From Burkholderia guangdongensis (GTDB lineage: Bacteria; Pseudomonadota; Gammaproteobacteria; Burkholderiales; Burkholderiaceae), in assembly GCF_013403875.1 (NCBI RefSeq), contig NZ_JACBNX010000010.1:110485-174484 (forward strand): a stretch of DNA of 64,000 nucleotides. Reading direction: 5' to 3'. The position numbers and the translations under genes were made by a program. Every line of letters starts with the position of its first letter. Position 1 is the first letter of the stretch. Below the pieces are notes generated by a model, which did no database searches, had not been told where the DNA came from, and worked only from the letters and a program-made list of their open reading frames with translations. Shown in pieces: positions 53,694 to 62,563 of this stretch.

Positions 53694-54794
53694 ATGCGCG
53701 AACCTTTCCTGGTTCGTCCTCCGCTGGTTGGCATCATCGCCAATCCCATTTCGGCACGCGATATTCGCCGGGTGATCGCCAACGCGAACAGCCTGCAACT
53801 GGCCGATCGCGTGAATATCGTCCTGCGGCTGCTGGCGGCGCTGGCCGCCGGCGGCGTTGGCCGCGTGCTGATGATGCCGGACCGGGAAGGCCTGCGGGTC
53901 ATGCTGCAGCGGCATCTGGCGCGCTCGCAAGGGCCTGATGCCGCGATAGCGGCAGTCGACTACCTGGACATGCCGGTCACCGGCAGCGTGGACGACACGC
54001 TGCGTGCCGCGCACATGATGCGCGAGGCGGGCGTAGCCGCCATCGTGGTGCTCGGCGGTGACGGGACGCATCGTGCCGTGGTTCGCGAGTGCGGCGACGT
54101 ACCGATCGTCGGCCTCTCCACCGGCACCAACAATGCCTTTCCCGAAATGCGCGAGCCCACCATCACCGGGCTGGCGACCGGCCTGTTCGCGAGCGGGCGT
54201 ATCCCGGCATGGTGCGCGCTCGCGAGCAACAAGCGCCTGGACGTGACGATTCGCGAGCCGAACGGAGCGGTGCGCCGCGATATCGCTCTGGTGGACGCGG
54301 TCATCTCCCGCGAGCAGTACATCGGCGCGCGTGCCGTGTGGAAGACCGACACACTGACTGCGGTCTACGTGTCATATGCCAGTCCACAAGCAATCGGCCT
54401 GTCTGCCATCGCCGGCCTTCTCGAACCGATTGGCCGAGACGAACCCGGCGGTCTGGCCATCGAGCTGGGCAGGCCGGGCCGTTGCGCTTTCGAGTTGATT
54501 GCGCCGATCGCGCCCGGACTGATGCGGCCGGTGCCGATCGCCTACTGGCACCGCCTCGAGCATGCCGTGCCGCAGCGTGTGCAACAGCGTGCCGGCATCG
54601 TCGCGCTCGACGGCGAGCGCGAGCTTGCCTTCGATCAGCATGACGAAGTTTTCGTGACCTTGAACGAGAACGCCTTTCGCAGCATCGACGTGGCCGCCTG
54701 CATGAGCTATGCGGCAGGCGCGCAGCTGATGCGCAGCGGTGCAGGCACGAGCCTGCCCGCTTCCGAGTTCCGCACCCCCACCCCCCAAACCTGA
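53694..54794 (+). CDS. acoX: AcoX, NAD-kinase-like protein of acetoin catabolism
   Basis: A 366-aa protein of the ATP-NAD/AcoX kinase family. The kinase-core motif GGDGTHR is near residue 120 (VVLGGDGTHRAVV), with VGLSTGTNNAFPEMREPT the following nucleotide region. AcoX is always the first gene of acoXABC operons, but its reaction is not established. It begins 42 nt after the sigma-54 promoter and ends 14 nt before acoA. No membrane segments. Confidence 0.88.
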   Translation: MREPFLVRPPLVGIIANPISARDIRRVIANANSLQLADRVNIVLRLLAALAAGGVGRVLMMPDREGLRVMLQRHLARSQGPDAAIAAVDYLDMPVTGSVDDTLRAAHMMREAGVAAIVVLGGDGTHRAVVRECGDVPIVGLSTGTNNAFPEMREPTITGLATGLFASGRIPAWCALASNKRLDVTIREPNGAVRRDIALVDAVISREQYIGARAVWKTDTLTAVYVSYASPQAIGLSAIAGLLEPIGRDEPGGLAIELGRPGRCAFELIAPIAPGLMRPVPIAYWHRLEHAVPQRVQQRAGIVALDGERELAFDQHDEVFVTLNENAFRSIDVAACMSYAAGAQLMRSGAGTSLPASEFRTPTPQT

Positions 54795-54808
54795 AAAAGG
54801 AGACAAAC

Positions 54809-55810
54809 ATGGAAGCAGACATCGCAGCAGGGCAGGGTCGGCTGCCGCTCGACAAGGAGACGCTGCTCTCGGTCTATCGCAAGATGCGCACGATCCGCGA
54901 GTTCGAAGAGCGGCTGCACGTCGACTTCGGCCGTGGAGACATTCCCGGCTTCGTCCACCTCTATGCCGGCGAGGAAGCGACCGGGGTCGGCATTCTGCAC
55001 CACCTGGGTGACGGCGACCGTATTGCGAGCACGCACCGCGGACACGGCCATTGCATCGCCAAAGGCGTGGACCCGGTGGCGATGATGAAGGAGATCTACG
55101 GCCGCAAGGGAGGCTCCTGCAACGGCAAGGGCGGCTCGATGCATATCGCGGACCTGTCCAAGGGGATGATGGGCGCCAATGGCATTCTCGGCGCCGGTGC
55201 GCCGTTGATATGCGGCGCGGCGTTGGCTGCCAAGTTCCGCGGCAAAGGCGAGATTGGCATCACCTTCTGCGGCGACGGCGCGTCGAACCAGGGCACCGTT
55301 CTCGAAAGCCTGAACCTGGCCGCAGTCTGGAATTTGCCGGTGATCTTCGTGATCGAGAACAACGGCTATGCCGAATCGACCGCGCGCGAATACGGCACCG
55401 CCGTGGATAGCTATGTCGATCGTGCCGCTGGCTTCGGTATCCCTGGCGTGACGGTGGACGGCACCGACTTCTTCGCCGTGCACGAGGCCGCGGGCGAAGT
55501 CATCCGGCGCGCGCGCGAGGGCGGCGGGCCGTCGTTGCTCGAGTGCAAGACGGTGCGTTTCTACGGCCATTTCGAAGGTGATGCGCAGACTTATCGCGCG
55601 CCCGGCGAACTCGACGACATTCGCAGCAACAAGGATTGCATCAAGAAGTTCGCGCACACGGTGACGCGAGCGGAGGTGATTTCGCGCGATGCGCTGGATG
55701 CGATCGATCGCGAGGTCGCGGCGCTGATCGAGCATTCGGTCGTGGAAGCCAAGGCGGCACCGTTGCCGGGACCTGAGGATCTGCTCGCGGACGTCTACGT
55801 CAGCTATTGA
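54809..55810 (+). CDS. acoA: Acetoin dehydrogenase E1 alpha subunit
   Basis: A 333-aa TPP-dependent subunit. With AcoB it cleaves acetoin to acetaldehyde and a hydroxyethyl-TPP that is passed to AcoC. The TPP motif is GDGASNQGTVLESLNLAAVW and ends in VIFVIENNGY (GDG at about 154, NN at about 183). The family lead is YRKMRTIREFEERLH. Length agrees with P. putida and Ralstonia AcoA. ATG 54809 has AAGGAG upstream. It is followed by acoB (48-nt gap). Confidence 0.95.
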   Translation: MEADIAAGQGRLPLDKETLLSVYRKMRTIREFEERLHVDFGRGDIPGFVHLYAGEEATGVGILHHLGDGDRIASTHRGHGHCIAKGVDPVAMMKEIYGRKGGSCNGKGGSMHIADLSKGMMGANGILGAGAPLICGAALAAKFRGKGEIGITFCGDGASNQGTVLESLNLAAVWNLPVIFVIENNGYAESTAREYGTAVDSYVDRAAGFGIPGVTVDGTDFFAVHEAAGEVIRRAREGGGPSLLECKTVRFYGHFEGDAQTYRAPGELDDIRSNKDCIKKFAHTVTRAEVISRDALDAIDREVAALIEHSVVEAKAAPLPGPEDLLADVYVSY

Positions 55811-55858
55811 AATCCTTTCGCGACGACCGATCCAATCATCCAATCAGGAGACTTAACC

Positions 55859-56875
55859 ATGGCCCGAAAATTGAGCATGAAGCTGGCGATCAATGAAGCG
55901 ATCGACCAGGAAATGAGCCGCGACCCGAGCGTGATCATGCTGGGCGAGGACATCGTCGGCGGCGCCGGTGCGAACGGCGAAAAGGACGCGTGGGGCGGCG
56001 TGCTCGGCGTGACCAAGGGCTTGTACGCCAAGCACGGCGACCGGCTGCTCGACACGCCGCTGTCCGAGTCCGCCTACGTGGGCGCGGCAATCGGCGCGGC
56101 CGCGTGCGGCATGCGGCCGATTGCCGAGCTGATGTTCATCGACTTCATGGGCGTGTGCTTCGACCAGATCTACAACCAGGCCGCGAAGTTTCGCTACATG
56201 TTCGGCGGCAAGGCCGAAACGCCGGTGGTGATCCGCGCGATGGTCGGCGCCGGCTTTCGGGCAGCCGCCCAGCACAGCCAGATGCTTACGCCGTTGTTCA
56301 CGCACATTCCCGGCCTCAAGGTGGTGTGCCCGTCCACGCCTTATGACACCAAGGGGCTGCTGATCCAGGCCATCCGCGACAACGATCCGGTGATCTTCTG
56401 CGAGCACAAGAACCTGTATGGCCTCGAAGGCGAGGTGCCGGAGAACTCGTATACGGTTCCGTTCGGCGAGGCCAACATCGTGCGCGACGGCAAACACGTA
56501 TCGATTGTCACTTACGGCCTGATGGTTCATCGGGCATTGGAGGCCGCCACGACGCTGGCCAAGGAGGGCATCGAGGCCGAGATCGTGGATCTGCGCACGC
56601 TGTCGCCGCTGGATATCGACACCGTGCTGGAAACGGTCGAGAACACCGGCCGTCTGGTGGTAGTGGACGAGGCTAGCCCGCGCTGCAACATCGCCACCGA
56701 TATCTCGGCACAGGTTGCTCAGCACGCTTTCGGTGCGCTCAAGGCCGGCATCGAGATGGTCTGCCCGCCGCATACCCCGGTGCCGTTCTCGCCCGCGCTC
56801 GAAGACCTGTACATCCCGAGTGCCGCGCAGATCGCGGAAGCGGCGCGCCGCACGATGAACGGAGGGAAGAACTGA
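55859..56875 (+). CDS. acoB: Acetoin dehydrogenase E1 beta subunit
   Basis: A 338-aa transketolase-like E1 beta subunit with the pyrimidine-binding domain (MKLAINEAIDQEMSRDPSVI, MLGEDIVGGAGANGEKDAWG) and C-terminal domain (TDISAQVAQHAFGALKAGIE). It pairs with AcoA. Its stop overlaps the acoC start by 1 nt (TGATG), so translation is coupled. RBS AGGAG before ATG 55859. Confidence 0.95.
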   Translation: MARKLSMKLAINEAIDQEMSRDPSVIMLGEDIVGGAGANGEKDAWGGVLGVTKGLYAKHGDRLLDTPLSESAYVGAAIGAAACGMRPIAELMFIDFMGVCFDQIYNQAAKFRYMFGGKAETPVVIRAMVGAGFRAAAQHSQMLTPLFTHIPGLKVVCPSTPYDTKGLLIQAIRDNDPVIFCEHKNLYGLEGEVPENSYTVPFGEANIVRDGKHVSIVTYGLMVHRALEAATTLAKEGIEAEIVDLRTLSPLDIDTVLETVENTGRLVVVDEASPRCNIATDISAQVAQHAFGALKAGIEMVCPPHTPVPFSPALEDLYIPSAAQIAEAARRTMNGGKN

Positions 56876-57987
56876 TGGCCGCGATTACCCCGATCGTGAT
56901 GCCCAAGTGGGGGCTGGAGATGCGCGAAGGCACCGTGCAGGACTGGCTGGTGCGGGAAGGTGAGCGCATCGAAGTCGGAACGGCGCTGGTCGATGTGGAT
57001 ACCGACAAGATTTCCAACTCGGTAGAAGCCCCGGATGCCGGACTGCTGCGCCGCATCGTCGCGCAGAGCGGCGAGACGCTGCCGGTCAAGGCGCTGCTCG
57101 GCGTGCTCGCGGAGACGGACGTGAGCGATGCCGAGATCGAAGCCTACATCGCCGCGTTCGAGGTGCCGGCCGCCGACAGCGACGACGAAGACGCCGGCCC
57201 TGCGTTCGACTATGCAGAGGTGGACGGTATTCGCGTGCGCTATGCGCGGCGCGGGGCGGAGTCGGGCACGCCGGTGCTCTTCATCCACGGCTTCGGCGGC
57301 GACCTGAACAACTGGCTGTTCAACCTCGATGCGGTGGCTGAGAAGCACCCGGTGATCGCGTTGGACCTGCCGGCGCACGGGCAGTCCACGATCAAGCTGG
57401 CCGGCGCCACGCTCAAGGCGCAGGCGGCTTTCGTCGGCAAGTTCATGGATGTCATTGGCGTGGCGTCGGCGCACCTGGTCGGCCACTCGATGGGCGGCGG
57501 CGTGGCCGCGCAGATCGCAGTGGACGCGCCGCAGAAGGCGGCCTCGCTGGCGCTGATCGACAGCGCCGGCTTCGGCGATGAGGTCAACGCCGACTACACC
57601 GACGGCTTCGTGCGCACCGATTCACGCCGCGAACTCAAGCCCGTGGCCGAGCTGCTGTTCGCCGACACCGCGCTGGTGAGCCGCCAACTGCTGGACGATC
57701 TGCTCAAGTACAAGCGCCTGGACGGCGTGACCGAAGCGCTCGGCGCGCTGGGCACCCAACTGTTCGGTGGCGGCAAGCAGAGCGAACAGCCCGGCAAGGC
57801 GCTGGGCAGCTTCGGCAAGCCGGTGCTGGTGATCTGGGGCAGCCAGGATCGGGTCATTCCGAGCAGCCATGCCAAGGCCGCGCCCGCCGGCGCGAAGGTG
57901 GAACTGCTCGACGGCGCCGGCCACATGCCGCAGATGGAGAAGGCCAACGAGGTGAATGCACTGCTGCGCCGGCATCTGAACCCGTGA
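56875..57987 (+). CDS. acoC: Acetoin dehydrogenase E2 (dihydrolipoyl acetyltransferase, hydrolase-type)
   Basis: A 370-aa E2 of the aco type. An N-terminal lipoyl domain (about 1-78) has the lipoylated Lys in DVDTDKISNSVEAP (about K44). Instead of a CoA-acetyltransferase core an alpha/beta hydrolase fold follows (about 110-365), with LFIHGFGGDLNNWLFN and GHSMGGGVAAQI (Ser about 204) and a C-terminal GAGHMPQMEKA. It takes the acetyl group from AcoAB and delivers acetyl-CoA. It needs an E3 subunit, and no intact E3 gene is in this cluster. Confidence 0.93.
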   Translation: MAAITPIVMPKWGLEMREGTVQDWLVREGERIEVGTALVDVDTDKISNSVEAPDAGLLRRIVAQSGETLPVKALLGVLAETDVSDAEIEAYIAAFEVPAADSDDEDAGPAFDYAEVDGIRVRYARRGAESGTPVLFIHGFGGDLNNWLFNLDAVAEKHPVIALDLPAHGQSTIKLAGATLKAQAAFVGKFMDVIGVASAHLVGHSMGGGVAAQIAVDAPQKAASLALIDSAGFGDEVNADYTDGFVRTDSRRELKPVAELLFADTALVSRQLLDDLLKYKRLDGVTEALGALGTQLFGGGKQSEQPGKALGSFGKPVLVIWGSQDRVIPSSHAKAAPAGAKVELLDGAGHMPQMEKANEVNALLRRHLNP

Positions 57988-58004
57988 ATCAAGGAATTCG
58001 AACC

Positions 58005-59072
58005 ATGAAAGCAGCACGTTTTTATGATCGCGGAGACATCCGCATCGAAGACATACCCGAGCCTGTCGTGGAGCCCGGCACCGTCGGCATCGACGTGGCC
58101 TGGTGCGGTATCTGCGGCACGGATCTGCACGAATTCATGGAGGGGCCGATTTTCATTCCGCCTTGCGGCCATCCGCATCCGATCTCCAAGGAGTCCGCTC
58201 CCATCACGATGGGCCATGAATTTTCCGGCGTGGTGTATGCCGTGGGTGAAGGCGTGACAGATATCGAAGTCGGCCAGCATGTGGTGGTGGAGCCCTACAT
58301 CGTGGCCGACGACGTGCCCACGGGGCCGGGCGACAAGTATCACTTGTCCAGGAACATGAATTTCATCGGCCTGGGCGGCCGTGGCGGCGGCCTGTCCGAA
58401 AAGATCGCCGTCAAGCGCCGTTGGGTGCACCCGATCTCCAACGCTATTCCGCTGGATCAGGCTGCCCTGATCGAACCCCTGTCGGTGGGCCACCATGCCT
58501 TCACCCGCAGCGGCGCCAAGGCTGGCGATGTGGCCTTGGTCGGCGGAGCCGGCCCAATTGGCCTGCTGCTGTCAGCGATTCTGAAAGCCAAGGGCCTGAG
58601 CGTCATCGTCACGGAGCTGAGTGCTGCGCGCAAGGAAAAGGCCCGCGAATCCGGCGTCGCCGATTACATCCTGGATCCGACCGAAGTGGACGTGGTCGCG
58701 GAAGTGATGAAGATCACCGGCGGCAAGGGCGTGGACGTGGCGTTTGAATGCTCCAGCGTGAACAAGGTCCTGGACACTTTGGTGGCCGCGACCACATCGA
58801 CCGGCGTGGTGGTCATCGTGTCCATCTGGAGCCATCCGGCCACCGTCAACGTACACAGCGTGGTCATGAAGGAGCTGGACGTGCGCGGGACGATCGCGTA
58901 TTGCAACGACCATCAGGAAACCATCAAGCTGGTAGAGGGCGGCAAGATCAATCTGGAGCCGTTCATCACCCAACGCATTCAATTGGATGACCTGATTTCG
59001 CAAGGATTTGACACCCTGATCCACAACAATGAATCAGCCGTGAAAATCATCGTTCAGCCCAGAATGAAGTGA
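58005..59072 (+). CDS. bdh: 2,3-Butanediol dehydrogenase (zinc, medium-chain)
   Basis: A 355-aa zinc-dependent dehydrogenase oxidising 2,3-butanediol to acetoin. Catalytic zinc ligands are in WCGICGTDLHEF and TMGHEFSGVVYAVG. The butanediol-type loop is EPYIVADDVPTGPGDKYHLS, and structural-zinc Cys are lacking, as in this subgroup. The Rossmann motif is GGAGPIGLLLSAILKAKGLS. ATG 58005 (MKAARFYDRGDIRIED) with AAGGA upstream. It lies 17 nt after acoC; the order acoXABC-bdh is the one known from P. putida. Confidence 0.92.
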   Translation: MKAARFYDRGDIRIEDIPEPVVEPGTVGIDVAWCGICGTDLHEFMEGPIFIPPCGHPHPISKESAPITMGHEFSGVVYAVGEGVTDIEVGQHVVVEPYIVADDVPTGPGDKYHLSRNMNFIGLGGRGGGLSEKIAVKRRWVHPISNAIPLDQAALIEPLSVGHHAFTRSGAKAGDVALVGGAGPIGLLLSAILKAKGLSVIVTELSAARKEKARESGVADYILDPTEVDVVAEVMKITGGKGVDVAFECSSVNKVLDTLVAATTSTGVVVIVSIWSHPATVNVHSVVMKELDVRGTIAYCNDHQETIKLVEGGKINLEPFITQRIQLDDLISQGFDTLIHNNESAVKIIVQPRMK

Positions 59073-59078
59073 GTATGG

Positions 59079-59097
59079 GCTCCTCCGTGGGAGGAGC
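59079..59097. other. Hairpin between bdh and the SDR gene
   Basis: GCTCCTCC-GTG-GGAGGAGC, an 8-bp perfect stem starting 7 nt after the bdh stop. No T-run follows, so it is more likely an mRNA-processing or stabilising hairpin than a terminator. Confidence 0.45.
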
Positions 59098-59178
59098 ATA
59101 TCTGCCTATCCGGGCCTCCGGCGGCTGGGCCGTAGCCGGATGAGGCGAAGCCAAGGCACCAATACCAAGGAGACTTTC

Positions 59179-59964
59179 ATGCAGCAAGCTTCTCTTCCCC
59201 TGGCCGGCAAATCGGCCGTCGTGACCGGCGGCGCGCGCGGCATCGGCCGTGGCATCGTCATGGCGCTGGCCGAGGCCGGCGCCGACATCCTCATCGCCGA
59301 CCTGCTGGAGGACGACATGCGCGCCACGCAGGAGGCCGTGCGAAGTCTGGGCCGCAAGGCGCTGGTGCGCCGCGTGGATGTGACCGACGCCGCGCAGGTG
59401 CAGGCCATGGTCGATCAGAGCGTGACCGAACTGGGCGGCCTGGACATCCTCGTCAACTGCGCGGGCGTCATCAACATCCACCCGGTCGCGGATCTCACCG
59501 AGAAAGACTGGGACTTCGTCATGGACGTCAACGCCAAAGGTACCTTCCTGGGCTGCAAAGCCGCGCTGGGGCCGATGCGTGCGCGGCAGTCGGGGCGCAT
59601 CATCAACGTGGCATCTATCGCTGGCAAGGAAGGCTTTCCCAACCTTGCGCACTACAGTGCTTCCAAGTTCGCTGTGGTGGGCTTTACCAACGCGCTGGCC
59701 AAGGAGGTGGCGCAGGAGGGCATCACAGTTAACGCCATCTGTCCCGGCATCGTGCGCACGTACATGTGGGACCGTCTGGCCGACGAGTGGAAGAACGACG
59801 GAGAATCGGTGGAGGACTCGTGGGCTCGCCACCAGCTCACACTCATTCCGCAAGGTCGCGCACAGACGCCGCAGGACATGGGGCGATTGGCGCTGTTCTT
59901 CGCGACGATGGACAACGTCACCGGCCAGTCGGTCAACGTGGACGGCGGATTTACCTTCCACTAA
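59179..59964 (+). CDS. Short-chain dehydrogenase (acetoin/diacetyl reductase-like)
   Basis: A 261-aa SDR. Cofactor motif TGGARGIGRGIVMALAEAGA (about 17-36), structural NCAGVINIHP, catalytic Ser in NVASIAGKEGF and Tyr-Lys in YSASKFAVVGFTNAL (about 157-161), end GQSVNVDGGFTFH. Its place after bdh suggests interconversion of acetoin/diacetyl or a second butanediol stereoisomer, but the specificity is not visible. ATG 59179 has GGAG 7 nt before it; 59140 would add 13 residues without a ribosome site. Confidence 0.88.
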   Translation: MQQASLPLAGKSAVVTGGARGIGRGIVMALAEAGADILIADLLEDDMRATQEAVRSLGRKALVRRVDVTDAAQVQAMVDQSVTELGGLDILVNCAGVINIHPVADLTEKDWDFVMDVNAKGTFLGCKAALGPMRARQSGRIINVASIAGKEGFPNLAHYSASKFAVVGFTNALAKEVAQEGITVNAICPGIVRTYMWDRLADEWKNDGESVEDSWARHQLTLIPQGRAQTPQDMGRLALFFATMDNVTGQSVNVDGGFTFH

Positions 59965-60013
59965 GCAGCGAAGCGCCGCCCCGCTCCCTCGAGCCAGCCT
60001 ATTTCGTGAGCCT

Positions 60014-60769
60014 ATGCCATTTGACATCGTCGACTTCGAGGCCGGCGCCGCGGATCCTCTTGCTGCGGAGACGGCGCTGCTGTCGCTGGCCGAGACAGGC
60101 CGGTGCGTCGCGCATATGTGGCAGGCACCGCTGTCGCTGGTGGTGCCGCGCAGTTACCGGCGGTTCGCCGCCCTGGAGAGCGCTCGCGCCGAGTTCGCAC
60201 GGCGCGGTTGCCCGGTTTTTCTGCGCATGTCTGGCGGTGGGCTGGTGCCGCAGGGGCCGGGCATTCTCAACCTAAGCCTGGCCTACCTGGTGCGGGGCAC
60301 CGTGGGGGCGCTTTCTGAAGGGGTTTATAGGCATCTGTGCGAAATCTTGCGCGAGGCGCTGGGCACGTTGGGACTTCAGACGCATTGGCAGGCGGTGGAA
60401 GGCTCATTTTGCGACGGACGCTTCAACCTTGCCTGGGGTCCGCCGGGCGATGCACGAAAGCTCGCTGGTACCGCGCAATACTGGCGTGGCGTGCGATCGG
60501 GTGCGGGCTCCCATGCGCCGATGCATGCCGTGTTAGCTCACGCGGTGCTGCTGGTTAGCGCCGATCCTGAGGAGATCAACCAGCGTGCCAATGCTTTCGA
60601 GGACGCCATCGAAAGTGGAAGGTGCTACGACGCCGGGCGTGTGGTTAGCGTACAGCAGGCGCTTTCCCGAACCGGTGCGGCACCGTCTGACGGGCTCATC
60701 GACTCGGTTATGTCGGCGCTGCGCGCGAGCGTGATGGCTACGACACCGCCTGTCGATAACGACGATTGA
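60014..60769 (+). CDS. Lipoate-protein ligase A-like protein
   Basis: A 251-aa protein of the biotin/lipoate ligase (LplA/LipB) fold. Markers: MWQAPLSLVVPRSYRR, the lipoyl-AMP loop FLRMSGGGLVPQGPG, and the Lys loop RKLAGTAQYWRG. It would attach lipoate to the AcoC lipoyl domain. ATG 60014 has only a weak ribosome site and lies 49 nt after the SDR gene. The SGGG motif and Lys are kept, so activity is plausible; a variant accepting other acyl groups cannot be excluded. Confidence 0.8.
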   Translation: MPFDIVDFEAGAADPLAAETALLSLAETGRCVAHMWQAPLSLVVPRSYRRFAALESARAEFARRGCPVFLRMSGGGLVPQGPGILNLSLAYLVRGTVGALSEGVYRHLCEILREALGTLGLQTHWQAVEGSFCDGRFNLAWGPPGDARKLAGTAQYWRGVRSGAGSHAPMHAVLAHAVLLVSADPEEINQRANAFEDAIESGRCYDAGRVVSVQQALSRTGAAPSDGLIDSVMSALRASVMATTPPVDNDD

Positions 60770-60881
60770 ATGCAGCCGGTGGGAATAGCGCCAACGAAGC
60801 GAGGATTGTCGACCACGCGATTCGCTCTTGCGAGTCTCGCCCCCGACTTCCCATGCTGACAATCAAATGGAGACGAGTGAT

Positions 60882-62036
60882 ATGGAACCCATCAAATCCA
60901 GCGTCGATACCCCGTCGACCTACGCAACGGGGCGTGCGGGAATCACGTTCAGGCCGTTTGTATTTCCAATTGCGGTATTTCTGATTGTGCATGTCGTCAG
61001 TCTTGGCGTGTGGCGTCTGTTCGTCGACCCCGCCATAGCGGTCTGGCGGTATTACCCTCAACCGTTCGGCATGTACCTCTTTTGGGGCATCCTCGTTCTC
61101 GTCTTTATTGGCTTCAATTTCGGCATGGCCGGATTTTCCTCTTTGAAGCAACCACTGCGAGGCTTTGCCGCCACGGGTATGACGCTGCTGTTTGCCTTTG
61201 CCATTGCCGGCACGATCGCGCATGGCTACGGGTTTCTGGACCCTGCATTCAGCGCGGCAAGCAATGCCGGATACGGTGCAGCCGGCCTAATCGTTCTAAT
61301 TGGTTTCTACGGCTTCGGCATCGTGGCTACCGGAATGGGTGGATGGCCCTGGTCCGATGCCGGATTGAGCCCGGCGATAGGAGGATTCGCACAACTGGCA
61401 AATGGTTGTTGTCTGACTGTGCTCGGCTATTTCCTACTCGTCTATCCCAACCTGTCATCCACTTCCGTTTCGCATGGAGTCTTGCTGACGCTACCCGTTG
61501 TGATTGGTTGGTTTTATTCCGTCATTGTCGCGTGGCTGACGACCTTTCTTATTTTCGACAATTGGCCATGGAACATGCTGAAGCACAGAAGTCACATCGC
61601 ATTTGCCGCGTTTGCAGGCAATTTCCTGCTGGGGACGGCAATCTATTTCGGACATCTCGCGCTGCTAAAGTCGATTCTGATTCCGGACGAGGCGCTAGGA
61701 AAGATCGGATCGATGCTGCCGAGCTGGGCTGCGCAACTCGGTGTGTGGATCGTATTCTGGCTGATCTTCTGGGCCAACGTGACGGGCAATTTTCCGCATC
61801 GGTTCGGCACTTTCACGGATCGGGTGATCCGTGCGATCGCATGCTGGAGTCTGGGCGTCATCTCTTTCGTGATTTATACACGCTGGTTTTCGGGGGTCGT
61901 CCTACATGAGTCAGCGATCGTTCCCGGCTTTGGTGGAGACCCGCTCACATGGGTCGACCTGCTTAACTTCGTCATGTTGATCTACGTTGTCTATTTTGAA
62001 TTTTTTGGAATTTCAAAGATTAGAATGCCTAATTGA
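60882..62036 (+). CDS. Multi-pass membrane protein, unknown
   Basis: A 384-aa protein with about ten transmembrane segments (for example FVFPIAVFLIVHVVSLGVWR, FGMYLFWGILVLVFIGFNFG, VLLTLPVVIGWFYSVIVAWL, LGVWIVFWLIFWANVTGNF). I do not recognise the family. Tryptophan-rich loops and short connections resemble an enzyme or channel bundle rather than a known transporter family. ATG 60882 has GGAG 9 nt upstream. It closes the island and its base composition is markedly more AT-rich than neighbours, a sign of transfer. An acetoin/butanediol uptake role would be a guess. Confidence 0.7.
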   Translation: MEPIKSSVDTPSTYATGRAGITFRPFVFPIAVFLIVHVVSLGVWRLFVDPAIAVWRYYPQPFGMYLFWGILVLVFIGFNFGMAGFSSLKQPLRGFAATGMTLLFAFAIAGTIAHGYGFLDPAFSAASNAGYGAAGLIVLIGFYGFGIVATGMGGWPWSDAGLSPAIGGFAQLANGCCLTVLGYFLLVYPNLSSTSVSHGVLLTLPVVIGWFYSVIVAWLTTFLIFDNWPWNMLKHRSHIAFAAFAGNFLLGTAIYFGHLALLKSILIPDEALGKIGSMLPSWAAQLGVWIVFWLIFWANVTGNFPHRFGTFTDRVIRAIACWSLGVISFVIYTRWFSGVVLHESAIVPGFGGDPLTWVDLLNFVMLIYVVYFEFFGISKIRMPN

Positions 62037-62174
62037 TTTGCAGGGGTGATGCGGCAAGAAAGTGTCGGATCGGTGGAGGAAATCGGACATCCCGTACAAG
62101 TGTGATGTCCCTCTTTGATTCGACATGGGACAGTCGTTTTTGGTCGGCTCGCACTTGTATTACAGGAGATTTTC

Positions 62175-62378
62175 GTGTCCAGAGTTGATCTTATTCAACC
62201 GGATGCTTTGTCAGCGGCAGACCGGGAAATCATTGAGCAGGCGCTGAGTGCATTGTTGCGGGAACGATCAGTCGCCTATGAGATTGCTGTCAACGTCGCT
62301 ATTGCGCGAGGTCTTGTCCAACCTAACGTCTTTGATTTCGGTTTGCCGGATATCCTCCGGCTAAGACGTGCGATCTAA
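62175..62378 (+). CDS. Small unknown protein, 67 aa
   Basis: GTG 62175 follows AGGAG at 8 nt. The protein (VSRVDLIQPDALSAADREII start) is short, soluble and helical, ends VFDFGLPDILRLRRAI, and matches no family I know. It is in the AT-richer DNA after the membrane protein. It might be a real small gene of the island or a remnant. Confidence 0.5.
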   Translation: MSRVDLIQPDALSAADREIIEQALSALLRERSVAYEIAVNVAIARGLVQPNVFDFGLPDILRLRRAI

Positions 62379-62563
62379 GCAATGTTCGTATTTGCGAGCG
62401 CCACCCAGAGCACAAACAAGTGAGGCGAAAGCGAGATGGCGGGCAGTAAGTATGACTCTCCTTGCATGCGTTTAAACACTTGGCAAGGTGCTCATTTTTC
62501 TGGGCAAGCTGCTGTCAGCAGTTTTGAGGGATTTTTAAAACCATCTCCAAGAAGGGAAAGTCG

